Positions 27,272 through 35,088 of a stretch of 64,000 nt of DNA are shown here, piece by piece. The notes beneath the pieces were generated by a model. It saw only the letters and a program-made list of their open reading frames with translations. It was not told the origin of the DNA and ran no database searches. The first letter of the stretch is position 1. The number at the start of each line of letters is the position of its first letter. This DNA is from Dehalococcoidia bacterium (GTDB lineage Bacteria; Chloroflexota; Dehalococcoidia; Lucifugimonadales; Australimonadaceae): NCBI GenBank assembly GCA_022449765.1, contig JAKUPZ010000001.1, positions 62,001 to 126,000 on the forward strand. The letters are read 5' to 3'. The position numbers and the translations under genes are program-made.

Positions 27272-28564
27272 TTACCAAGTAGCTGTTTGGAGGTCTTGGA
27301 TGACAGGATCTTTTACCCAATTTTGTTCAGGCCCTAGCAATACATCCCCTGACCTTAAGTAATAGAAATTACCCTTTGAAGCCGCTTCTGGTTCAGAACC
27401 ATCCTGCAGAGCAGTTGCCTCTTTGAGTAATCGCCTTCTTGATTTTATGATACCTATATCGGTAGTACCTAAGTGCTCTTTATTCCGTGGGGTGATTGGA
27501 CCCATGCCTTCTTGCACTGAAAAATCTTGCTCCCCTGTTCCAGTAATTCCAGTAAAAGATAAAGTTTTCTGGTAATCGCGATTGATTAGATAATCATTTT
27601 CTTTATTTCTTAAAGGCCAATGATCTGGTCCTGGTAGCGCTGCCGCGTGAAGTCCCGAACCATTTCGCCAATCTTCTACATCCGTTGCAAGTAGGGGGCG
27701 AGCCAAGTTCCAAACAAATGTCCATCGCATATTGTTGTGGTCGTCGATGGGGACAAACGCATGGAAGAACTTTTGAGTAGGAGCCGAGGGCGGCATTGTG
27801 TAAAACGGAAGTAAGAATAAATTATATCTCCAGTAAAATTCGCCTTCTCCGGTATCTCTTCGCGCGCCAGTAATCACGCCATAGTCAGTATCTTCAGCAA
27901 AAAACTTTGGATGTTGGTCCCTCGCATGGTATTTGTCACGTAAGTTCTGCGACTTTTGCCATTGTTCTTTCCATGCTTCTGTCATGTTGTAGGCGTCCAA
28001 AGAAGCATGGAGATAATTAGAATGAGCGGAGTCAATACCGCCTTCAATAGCTTGTGCATAATTAGTTTGCTGCCAATTCCAAGATACAAACCTATGTGAT
28101 TCTGGCATTTTGAGATATTCAAAATCGGGTATTTCTGGAGTAAGTTGCTTGGGACCCATATAGGTCCATAGGATTCCAGCGATTTCTTTTACTGGGTAAG
28201 CTGCTATTTTAATTTTGTCTTTGTAGGTACTTTCGTCGGTTTCAGTGGGCATATCAACGCAATTGCCTTCACTGTCAAATTTCCATCCATGGTAGGTACA
28301 TCTGATGCCAGATTCTTCATTACGACCAAAAAACAGGTCCGCCCAACGATGAGGGCAGTTACTCTGAATTAGACCTACATCTCCTTTAGTATTTCTGAAC
28401 GCTAAGAGATCCTCACCCATTAGCTTAATACGAATTGGAGCTCCATCTGCTTCAGGCACATCACTACTGAGGCGGAAAGGTATCCAAAATCGCCTAATGT
28501 AGTCACCCATAATGGTTCCTTGGTCGGTTTCACAAAGCTTTTTATTTTCTTCTATTGAAAGCAT
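27272..28564 (-). CDS. Rieske [2Fe-2S] aromatic ring-hydroxylating oxygenase, alpha subunit type
   Basis: A 430-residue Rieske non-heme iron oxygenase of the phthalate-dioxygenase/VanA-like group. The Rieske cluster ligands are C70, H72, C89 and H92 (NCPHRWADLFF and IRCTYHGWKFD). The mononuclear iron site is marked by IEGGIDSAHSNYLHA, with H181 and H186 and a bridging D178. Enzymes of this type hydroxylate or O-demethylate aromatic or other organic substrates using electrons from a reductase. No reductase or ferredoxin gene is adjacent. AAAGGTGA precedes the ATG. Lies 50 bases downstream of the alcohol dehydrogenase, same strand, suggesting an operon. Confidence 0.93.
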   Translation of the reverse strand: MLSIEENKKLCETDQGTIMGDYIRRFWIPFRLSSDVPEADGAPIRIKLMGEDLLAFRNTKGDVGLIQSNCPHRWADLFFGRNEESGIRCTYHGWKFDSEGNCVDMPTETDESTYKDKIKIAAYPVKEIAGILWTYMGPKQLTPEIPDFEYLKMPESHRFVSWNWQQTNYAQAIEGGIDSAHSNYLHASLDAYNMTEAWKEQWQKSQNLRDKYHARDQHPKFFAEDTDYGVITGARRDTGEGEFYWRYNLFLLPFYTMPPSAPTQKFFHAFVPIDDHNNMRWTFVWNLARPLLATDVEDWRNGSGLHAAALPGPDHWPLRNKENDYLINRDYQKTLSFTGITGTGEQDFSVQEGMGPITPRNKEHLGTTDIGIIKSRRRLLKEATALQDGSEPEAASKGNFYYLRSGDVLLGPEQNWVKDPVIQDLQTATW

Positions 28565-28614
28565 TTTTCACCTTTAACTGCATGGATTTACTCATCCACA
28601 ATAATACGACTTAT

Positions 28615-29733
28615 TTACTCCCATGGTAATACAGAAACATGAATAGCGTCGCTGATTCCTTCACCTGCTACTGCTCGAATAGCAGTGTCTACGTCTTTTA
28701 ATCCGAAGGTATGTGTTCTCATTTCTTCCAAAGGGAATTGATGGGAAGCAATTATCTGCAGGCCTTTTTCTACTGCTTCAAAGCTATGCCCTCTTGCGCT
28801 TTTTAAAGTCATGTACTTCCTGGTTAAGCGCCCGATCGGAAAATCTGGGAATGTGGGTGCCTCCGCTTGGGCTACCATTATTCCGCCTTTTCGCTTAGTA
28901 GCTTCAACTGATAATAGAGTGGGAGCATTCCCTGCGTGTGAAGTACAATCCACAACTGTGTCTACACCTGCTTCAGGGCCTCCACCGGTTAATTCTTTTA
29001 TGAGAGGTAGAGGATCCTGCTCCTGAACGTTTATTATCGCGTCCGCCCCTAGAAGCTTAGCCACTTCAAATCGCTTTGCATCTTTATTTGTGCCGGTCAC
29101 AATTATGAGATCAGCGCCTGCTTTTTTAGAAGCTATTACGCAGGCAAGACCTTGTTGCCCAGGACCTTGGATTAATACAGATTTGCCGAATCCTGCTTGA
29201 CCTTCCATCAATGCCCATTGAACGCCGTTACCCATTGGAAGTGCCATTGCTGCTTCCTCTGCAGTTACGCCAGAGGGCACTTTGTGCAATGCTGCATTTG
29301 GTGGGATATAAAGATATTGCGAGTACCCTCCCCACAATGAAGGGAGAATGTCTACTGATGTAGATCCATATCGAATAGCATTGTCATTAGCTGAGGAATC
29401 TGTAGCAAAACAATGCCTATATTCTCCAATTCGGCAGAATTCACAATGGCCGCAAGGTAAATACTCTTCTAAGGCGACGAGGTCGCCTTCCTTAACATCC
29501 CATCTTGCACTAAAGACTCGACCAACTTTGGCCAAATATCCTACGTTTTCATGCCCCATAACGACAGCGGATCCATCCATATGTCGGTGGTACCCACCGA
29601 CGTCGCTTCCTCAGACCCCAGCAACTTCAACTTTTAAGAGGGCTGCGTCTTCAGGAATTTCGGGAAGTGCTATCTCTCGGAGTTCAGTTTCCCCGGGCGC
29701 AATTTTTGCAGCAACGGTAACTAATTCTGACAT
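28615..29733 (-). CDS. Zinc-dependent MDR alcohol dehydrogenase with in-frame UGA (putative selenoprotein)
   Basis: A 372-residue medium-chain dehydrogenase/reductase if the in-frame UGA at codon 41 (29611-29613) is translated. The ATG at 29733 has GGAGG six bases upstream. The reading frame is otherwise open. The UGA falls in VAGV-[UGA]-GSD, exactly the catalytic zinc cysteine of the family's GxCGSD motif. The other ligands follow: H61-E62 in GHEN and structural-zinc cysteines C94, C97, C100, C108. The Rossmann motif is near residue 180 (GPGQQGLA). A 19-base perfect hairpin begins 9 bases after the UGA. Selenocysteine is the simplest explanation; a nonsense mutation or base-call error is the alternative. 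Restarting at the ATG 29580 would lose the active site and lacks a ribosome-binding site. Substrate unknown; a Rieske oxygenase gene follows. Confidence 0.8.
29583..29613 (-). promoter_or_regulatory. Candidate bacterial SECIS element with UGA (Sec) codon
   Basis: On the minus strand the UGA (29613-29611) is followed by nine bases, then GTCGGTGG-GTA-CCACCGAC (29601-29583), a perfect 8-bp stem. The loop is GUA, starting 18 bases after the UGA. Bacterial SECIS elements characteristically lie just downstream of the UGA, with the apical loop about 16-37 bases away and a G within its first two positions; this fits. It is encoded within the coding sequence (VGGYHRH). Functional insertion needs SelB, SelA, SelD and tRNA-Sec, not in this window. 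Confidence 0.72.
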
Positions 29734-29811
29734 GTTTCCTCCGGCTTATATGCTGAATTCATATCACGTAAACAATATGCTTGAGAAGTGACACGGTCAA
29801 CTAAGTTTTCT

Positions 29812-29888
29812 TGGTGGCGCATACGGGATTCGAACCCGTGATCTCCGCCTTGAGAGGGCGGTGTCCTGGGCCGCTAGACGAATGCGCC
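29812..29888 (-). tRNA. tRNA-Glu (CTC)
   Basis: Cloverleaf on the minus strand: acceptor GGCGCAT pairing with ATGCGCC, discriminator A and encoded CCA (29812-29814). The anticodon arm CCGCC-CTCTCAA-GGCGG gives anticodon CTC, reading GAG. GGTTCGAATCC T-loop is canonical. It lies between the divergent alcohol dehydrogenase and hydantoinase B genes. Confidence 0.96.
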
Positions 29889-29990
29889 AATTTTTGCGAC
29901 TCGCGGCAATTATAACGGAATAATACTTTAGCCTGAAACCTTTGTAGAATTTACGCTAAAAAGCGAGGTGGAATTATAAAAAATAACGAT

Positions 29991-31649
29991 TTGGACATCA
30001 TCACTTTTGAAGTTATAACAGCTCGCTTGGATGGAATTGTAAGAGAAATGGAGAATGCCGTTTTTAGAACGGGGTATTCGACTATTGTAAGGGAATCTCA
30101 TGATTTCAGTTGTGGAATCCTTGATGCCAAGGGGCGACTCGTAGCTAGAGGTTCCCATCCAGGGCACATGGGTGGCTTGCCGGTATCGATCCAAGGATTG
30201 TTGGAATTTTATAGAGAGGAAAGCTTTGAAGAAGGTGATGCGTACCTTGCAAGTCATCCATATTACAGTGGGTGTCCGCATGCAAACGATATGGTTGTGA
30301 TTACTCCTATTTTTTCAAATAATCACCTTATGGCGTTTGCTGCTAGTATCGGGCACACTCCTGACACGGGGGGAGTTTCACCAGGTACACGTAATTCTTC
30401 CGCGCATGATTTGTACGGAGAAGGGCTGATTATCCCTCCAGTGAGATTTATGCGTAATTATAAAATCCTTCAAGACGTGGAGTCGTTTATTAGAGGTAAC
30501 AGCCGTGTACCTTCAATGATGATTGGAGATTTAGTAGCAAAAGCGGGCGTATGCCACACAATTGGTGAATCTAGGCTAAAAGAATTAGTCGAGATTTATA
30601 GTCTTGATGCCTTGAATACTCAATTCCAAATGAATGGAGAAAAAAGCCGTTTTCGAATTCAAGAGCAGTTAAAAAAATGGCCAGACTCTCTTAGCGAGGT
30701 GGAAGCTTGGGTTGATGATCCTGCCTCGGGTGATCAAATTAGGCTTCACGTTTCTGCATTTATAAAAAATAGCAATTTAATTTTAGATTTCTCTCAAACA
30801 GGTGATCAATCTATCGCACCAATTAATTTGAGGCCCGCCTTCATAGAAGGATTAGCAAGGAATGCTGTCATTCGGCTAACAGACAGGTACATCCCTTTAA
30901 ATTGGGGTGTTAGTGATGTTGTAAAGTGTGTATTCAGTGAAGGGAGCTTGCTTAATCCGACATTCCCAGGCCCCGTGGGCTTTTATTCCAAAACCCTTGC
31001 GCTGGTAGAAAGCGTTATAGGAGCGGTGATGGCGAAGGCTTCTGGGAATAAAGCTCTAGCTCATATTGCAACGCAGAGCTCTATCGTTATTGGCTATGAA
31101 GGTGATCATAATCGGCAATATGTACAGTACGAGCTAATGTACGCAGGTTCTCCTGGCTGGGACGGGGGAGATGGTTTTACCGGAATTGGGTCAAGAGCGA
31201 GTTATGCAAAGCTTACAAGCTGCGAAGTAATTGAGTCAGAATTTCCTGTGGAGATGCTGCGATTTGAGGTAATACCTGATAGCGCAGGGGAAGGTAAGTT
31301 TAGGGGAGGACCAGGCTATATAAGAGAATATCGTGTCTCCGCTACCAGTCGTCTTTCAGGAGGTGCTGCTCGTAGAAAGGCAGCCGGGGTTGAAGGTGGA
31401 GATGATGGGAGTAATGCCTTCGTTGTGATAAATCCAGATACTGATAGAGAGAAACGGTTTCCCGGCATAGTTTCAAATATAATTTTATATTCAGGTGATA
31501 TTTTTCGAATCGAAACAGGTGGGGGCGGAGGTGCCTTCCCTGCTTCCGAACGTTCATTTGAGCGAATAAAAAATGATGTTGATGACGGGGTATTGAGTGT
31601 CAGTAAAGCAGAAAGCTTTTATGGCATCAATATAACTGACAGTAACTAA
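29991..31649 (+). CDS. Hydantoinase B / oxoprolinase family protein
   Basis: A 552-residue protein of the N-methylhydantoinase B (HyuB) family, which works with a HyuA ATPase subunit in ATP-dependent opening of hydantoins, 5-oxoproline or in related carboxylases. Family markers: DIITFEVITARLDGIVREME at the N-terminus, ESHDFSCGILDAKG, GHMGGLP, SHPYYSGCPHANDMVV and the C-terminal GPGYIREYRV and GGGGGAFP. No HyuA gene is in the window, so it is orphaned locally. Start uncertain: the TTG at 29991 lacks a site at the right distance, whereas an ATT at 29973 follows GAGGTGG by a few bases; either keeps the domain whole. The next gene follows after 16 bases. Confidence 0.9.
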   Translation: MDIITFEVITARLDGIVREMENAVFRTGYSTIVRESHDFSCGILDAKGRLVARGSHPGHMGGLPVSIQGLLEFYREESFEEGDAYLASHPYYSGCPHANDMVVITPIFSNNHLMAFAASIGHTPDTGGVSPGTRNSSAHDLYGEGLIIPPVRFMRNYKILQDVESFIRGNSRVPSMMIGDLVAKAGVCHTIGESRLKELVEIYSLDALNTQFQMNGEKSRFRIQEQLKKWPDSLSEVEAWVDDPASGDQIRLHVSAFIKNSNLILDFSQTGDQSIAPINLRPAFIEGLARNAVIRLTDRYIPLNWGVSDVVKCVFSEGSLLNPTFPGPVGFYSKTLALVESVIGAVMAKASGNKALAHIATQSSIVIGYEGDHNRQYVQYELMYAGSPGWDGGDGFTGIGSRASYAKLTSCEVIESEFPVEMLRFEVIPDSAGEGKFRGGPGYIREYRVSATSRLSGGAARRKAAGVEGGDDGSNAFVVINPDTDREKRFPGIVSNIILYSGDIFRIETGGGGGAFPASERSFERIKNDVDDGVLSVSKAESFYGINITDSN

Positions 31650-31665
31650 ATCTATTGGAGTATTC

Positions 31666-32595
31666 ATGGATGTAGAACAGATTTTCCCTGGGGTTTGGGA
31701 GCTTAGAACTTCTTACGGGCAGGATACAGCTGAACTTTTCACAGATGGACCCATGCCACATGCAGCATGGTTCATCGCTGGGGAGCAATCGGCAATATTA
31801 GACCCCGGCCCCACTTCTATTGCTGAAGAGATTTTATATGCCATAAGGAAATTAGGTTATGAAACTGATCTAATCGAGTCGATAATTCCTTCACATATAC
31901 ATATTGATCATGCAGGAGCCGCTGGTTGGATGGTAGATCAATTGCCTAGCGCTAAGGCAATATTCCATACGCGTGGCGCTCCTTTTATGCGAGATGTATC
32001 ACGTTTAACTGCTGGAACTGCAGATGTTTTTGGTGAAGATTGGGAAACTATTTTTGGGGCGCTTCTACCAGTGCCTGATGAAAAAATGGTAGTTGTAGAA
32101 GATGGTACTGTTTTAAAACTTGGTGATAGTGATTACCGTGTAGTGTTTATGCCAGGTCATTCTTTAGATCATATAGGCATATTTGATGAAGCTAATAAGG
32201 CGCTTTATTGTGGCCATGGACTGGGTAATTACAAACCTCATCGATACATGCCAGACCCACCAATGACCCTTCCTTACTTTGATGTTGATGCAAGCATTGA
32301 ATCTATAAGAAAAGCTAGAAAGCTAAACCCAGAGTATTTACTGCCAGTGCATTCGGGATTTTTAGCATCTAATCCCAGTTTTGCCATAGACGCTGTTGAA
32401 CGTGTGACAATTGAACTTGGTGAAATAATCAAGGAAGGAATGTCCAAAGGGTGGAGTGATCCGGAAATAGAGATTTCAGTATGTAAGTATATGTTTGCAG
32501 ACCCGTCAAAATCAGATCGATCATACATACCTTTAGTGGTTAGCTATAGGAAGTACTATGAGCGACAAATAATGAAAGCAAAAAAAAACCTATAA
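31666..32595 (+). CDS. Metallo-beta-lactamase-fold hydrolase
   Basis: A 309-residue binuclear-zinc hydrolase. The signature HIHIDH lies at residues 77-82 (IPSHIHIDHAGAAG), a further histidine in MPGHSLDHIGIF near residue 165, and LLPVHSGF near the C-terminus. The group includes hydrolases of thioesters, lactones and other esters; the specific substrate is unknown. GGAG precedes the ATG. The gene lies between hydantoinase B and a small alpha-beta-barrel protein on the same strand, suggesting a shared degradation pathway, though that is only positional. Confidence 0.9.
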   Translation: MDVEQIFPGVWELRTSYGQDTAELFTDGPMPHAAWFIAGEQSAILDPGPTSIAEEILYAIRKLGYETDLIESIIPSHIHIDHAGAAGWMVDQLPSAKAIFHTRGAPFMRDVSRLTAGTADVFGEDWETIFGALLPVPDEKMVVVEDGTVLKLGDSDYRVVFMPGHSLDHIGIFDEANKALYCGHGLGNYKPHRYMPDPPMTLPYFDVDASIESIRKARKLNPEYLLPVHSGFLASNPSFAIDAVERVTIELGEIIKEGMSKGWSDPEIEISVCKYMFADPSKSDRSYIPLVVSYRKYYERQIMKAKKNL

Positions 32596-32621
32596 GATTA
32601 ATCTGCTGATATGGAGGAATT

Positions 32622-32930
32622 ATGTTTTTAATCAGAAGGGTATTTAGGGTAAAAAGAGGTGAAGTTCGCCAGGTTTGTGAAATTTTGAAAGCAATTGGTG
32701 ATAAATATGAAGCTGCTGGACAAAGGCAGCCTTCTCGCATTTACCATAGTGGCTATACTACACCTGGTCCCCAAAATACTGTTTATATGGAATGGATTGA
32801 TGCTGAAATTAAATCAATCTTTCGGGACGATAATCCTTCTCCGGAGGGGATTGATGAGTTGTTTGCTCAGCTGCACCTTAAGGAAGAAGAGACTTGGATT
32901 GAGTTTCACGAGCTATTTAGCGGCGAATAA
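32622..32930 (+). CDS. Small dimeric alpha-beta-barrel (NIPSNAP/ABM-like) protein
   Basis: A 102-residue protein that looks like a ferredoxin-like alpha/beta barrel of the NIPSNAP or antibiotic-biosynthesis-monooxygenase type: a hydrophobic strand MFLIRRVFRVKRG, a helix (VRQVCEILKAIGDKY), a strand ending in VYMEWID, and a charged C-terminal helix. Such proteins dimerise and can be oxygenases or binding modules. The class assignment is tentative. The start has GGAGG ahead. It belongs to the run of genes from 29991 to 33438 on the plus strand. Confidence 0.6.
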   Translation: MFLIRRVFRVKRGEVRQVCEILKAIGDKYEAAGQRQPSRIYHSGYTTPGPQNTVYMEWIDAEIKSIFRDDNPSPEGIDELFAQLHLKEEETWIEFHELFSGE

Positions 32931-32952
32931 TTAATTTTTAGGGAGAATCAAA

Positions 32953-33438
32953 ATGCCCTCATTTGACATTGTTTCGAAAATAGATATGTCAGAAGTTGAT
33001 AATGCCTTGAATGGTATTAAGAGAGAGACACAGCAAAGGTTTGATTTAAAGGGTACTAAGGCCGCAGTGGATCGTAATGGCGATGTATTGACGGTCACAG
33101 CCGATAACGACCTCCAACTTCGCCAAGTACAAGAATTACTCTATACCTATTTTGCACGTAGAGACGTTGATAGCAAAGCTCTTGATTTCAAGCCTACTGA
33201 GCGGGCATCGGGAGATACCCTTAGGCAGACGGTTGGAATTAAGCAAGGGATTGATGGTGACTCGGGTCGTAAAATTATTAAAGCTATAAAAGCTACAAAA
33301 TTAAAAGTGCAAGTATCTTTGCAAGGTGATGAACTACGAGTTACGGGTAAGAAACGTGATGACCTCCAAGAGGCGATAACTTACGTAAAATCGATGGAAA
33401 ACGATCTTCCTTTACAGTATGTAAATTTCCGAGATTAG
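32953..33438 (+). CDS. YajQ-family nucleotide-binding protein
   Basis: A 161-residue protein of the YajQ family, with two small alpha/beta domains. It opens with MPSFDIVSKIDMSEVDNAL, and has RFDLKGTKA, ADNDLQLRQVQELL, the central LRQTVGIKQGI motif and VSLQGDELRVTGKKRDDLQ. Members bind nucleic acid or cyclic di-GMP in studied bacteria; the ligand here is unknown. The AGGGAGAATC upstream sets the start. tRNA-Gln on the other strand begins just after it. Confidence 0.94.
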   Translation: MPSFDIVSKIDMSEVDNALNGIKRETQQRFDLKGTKAAVDRNGDVLTVTADNDLQLRQVQELLYTYFARRDVDSKALDFKPTERASGDTLRQTVGIKQGIDGDSGRKIIKAIKATKLKVQVSLQGDELRVTGKKRDDLQEAITYVKSMENDLPLQYVNFRD

Positions 33439-33441
33439 GAT

Positions 33442-33515
33442 TGGCTGGGGATGATGGATTCGAACCATCGTTACCTGATTCAGAGTCAGGCGTCCTACCA
33501 CTAGACGAATCCCCA
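33442..33515 (-). tRNA. tRNA-Gln (CTG)
   Basis: Minus-strand cloverleaf: acceptor TGGGGAT/ATCCCCA, discriminator G, encoded CCA (33442-33444). Anticodon arm CCTGA-CTCTGAA-TCAGG gives anticodon CTG for CAG. It lies 23 bases downstream of gltX in the same orientation, so they may be cotranscribed. Confidence 0.96.
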
Positions 33516-33538
33516 TTGAAGGTCACAGACTGGAGATA

Positions 33539-34990
33539 TTATAGGCACTCTTTTGCTTTATGTATTCTTTCGATACAACGCTGTTTTCCTAATGCGTGAA
33601 TAGTATCAAACAATGGTGGTGCCGCCGTTCTTCCGGTGATGGCAACTCTGATGCTCCCAAATAATTGCCCAGTTTTAATCTCTAATGTTTGGGCTAATAG
33701 CCTGAAAGCATTTTCTAGTGTTTCAATATCCCAGTTATCTGCGTTGTTTATCAAATCATAAGCAGCATTTAACGCTGTTTTAGTCGAAACTAAATCCATT
33801 CCTTTCTGGATAAGTTGATTCTTATCGTAACCCAAATCGTCATTGAAGAAGAAAGAGAATAATTCAGGGGCTTCAGATAGCACTTTCAATCGTTCACGCT
33901 CGAGTGGAACAATCGATTCTAGGTATTCAATATTGACTGCTTTGTAAAAGGAGCTGTTTTTGCTACTTCCGTCTATCAACCAAGGAAGCACTGCTTGCGC
34001 TAAATCCTGATTATTAAGTTGCCTTATGTATTGACCATTAAACCAATCTAATTTCTCGTGATTAAATACAGACGGGCTGGCAAGGATCCTATCTATGGAG
34101 AAATGTTGTATTAGATCATTAATTGAAAATATTTCGGTAGAATCGTCCAATGACCACCCTAGTAATGCGAGAAAATTGACCATTGCTTCTGGAAGATAGC
34201 CAGTATCACGAAATTGCAAAACTGAGGTAGCTCCATGACGCTTACTTAATTTGGATCTGTCAGGGCCTAAGATTATTGGGAGGTGTACAAGGCAAGGCAT
34301 TTCATAACCAAATGCTTTATACAATTCTTGATGGCGTGGCGCACTGGGTAGCCATTCTTCCGCCCTCATTACATGACTAATTTCCATTAGATGATCATCT
34401 ACGATATTTGCTAAGTGGTAAGTCGGAAATCCGTCGGATTTCATTAGAATGAAATCGTCTAATAAATTAGCTTCGAAACTCACACCTCCACGAACGTAAT
34501 CACTAACAGTGATGGTTCCGCTATAGGGCATTTTAAACCTGATTACAGGGGGATTAGCGCTCTCATTTATTTTATCTCCCCCCTTTTGACGACAATGCCT
34601 GTCATAGCCTGGTCGTTGGCCCTTGGACTGTTGCATAGTTCGCATTTCAGCTAGGCGTTCCGAACTGCAGTAGCAGTAATAGGCCTTATCTTGCTGAATC
34701 AACCAATCTGCATGCTCACGGTAGATGTGTAAGCGTTGGGATTGCACATAAGGACCAAAACCACCATCTTTTTCTGGGCCTTCATCCCAGTCGAGTCCTA
34801 GCCACTCCAGAGCATTTAATATCGAATCTAAAGCACCTGGCACTAGCCTCCCTTGATCAGTGTCTTCAATCCTTACGATGAATTTCCCATTCATGCTGCG
34901 GGCAAAGAGCCAATTGAATAGAGCGGATCTAATATTTCCTACGTGAGGTTCTCCGGTTGGGCTGGGTGCGTAGCGTACACGAACGGTCAT
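33539..34990 (-). CDS. gltX: Glutamyl-tRNA synthetase
   Basis: A 483-residue class I synthetase. The HIGH-like signature is PTGEPHVGNIRSALFNW near residue 13, the KMSKS-like motif is KLSKRHG (about 253), and FVRIEDTDQGR is typical. The zinc-binding-like CYCSSERL is present. The enzyme charges tRNA-Glu; non-discriminating members also misacylate tRNA-Gln for GatCAB to amidate. A tRNA-Gln gene lies just downstream and a tRNA-Glu gene 3.6 kb away, but the tRNA specificity cannot be read from sequence alone. Confidence 0.96.
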   Translation of the reverse strand: MTVRVRYAPSPTGEPHVGNIRSALFNWLFARSMNGKFIVRIEDTDQGRLVPGALDSILNALEWLGLDWDEGPEKDGGFGPYVQSQRLHIYREHADWLIQQDKAYYCYCSSERLAEMRTMQQSKGQRPGYDRHCRQKGGDKINESANPPVIRFKMPYSGTITVSDYVRGGVSFEANLLDDFILMKSDGFPTYHLANIVDDHLMEISHVMRAEEWLPSAPRHQELYKAFGYEMPCLVHLPIILGPDRSKLSKRHGATSVLQFRDTGYLPEAMVNFLALLGWSLDDSTEIFSINDLIQHFSIDRILASPSVFNHEKLDWFNGQYIRQLNNQDLAQAVLPWLIDGSSKNSSFYKAVNIEYLESIVPLERERLKVLSEAPELFSFFFNDDLGYDKNQLIQKGMDLVSTKTALNAAYDLINNADNWDIETLENAFRLLAQTLEIKTGQLFGSIRVAITGRTAAPPLFDTIHALGKQRCIERIHKAKECL

Positions 34991-35088
34991 AAGGTTTTTT
35001 CACCATAATTATCTAGTAAAAAGTATATTGGTTGATTCTGTATACTGCTGTTAGGATAAGCCATGCAAAGAAAATCGGGGAGGGTTTT

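Noticed and set aside
29611-29613. Alcohol dehydrogenase as a simple nonsense-mutated pseudogene or UGA-as-tryptophan reassignment
   Set aside because: Other genes (purL, dnaB, the YqeY gene) end normally in TGA, so UGA is not reassigned. The rest of the dehydrogenase is intact, and the hairpin and exact catalytic-Cys position are unlikely by chance. A point mutation or base-call error remains possible and is noted in the finding.
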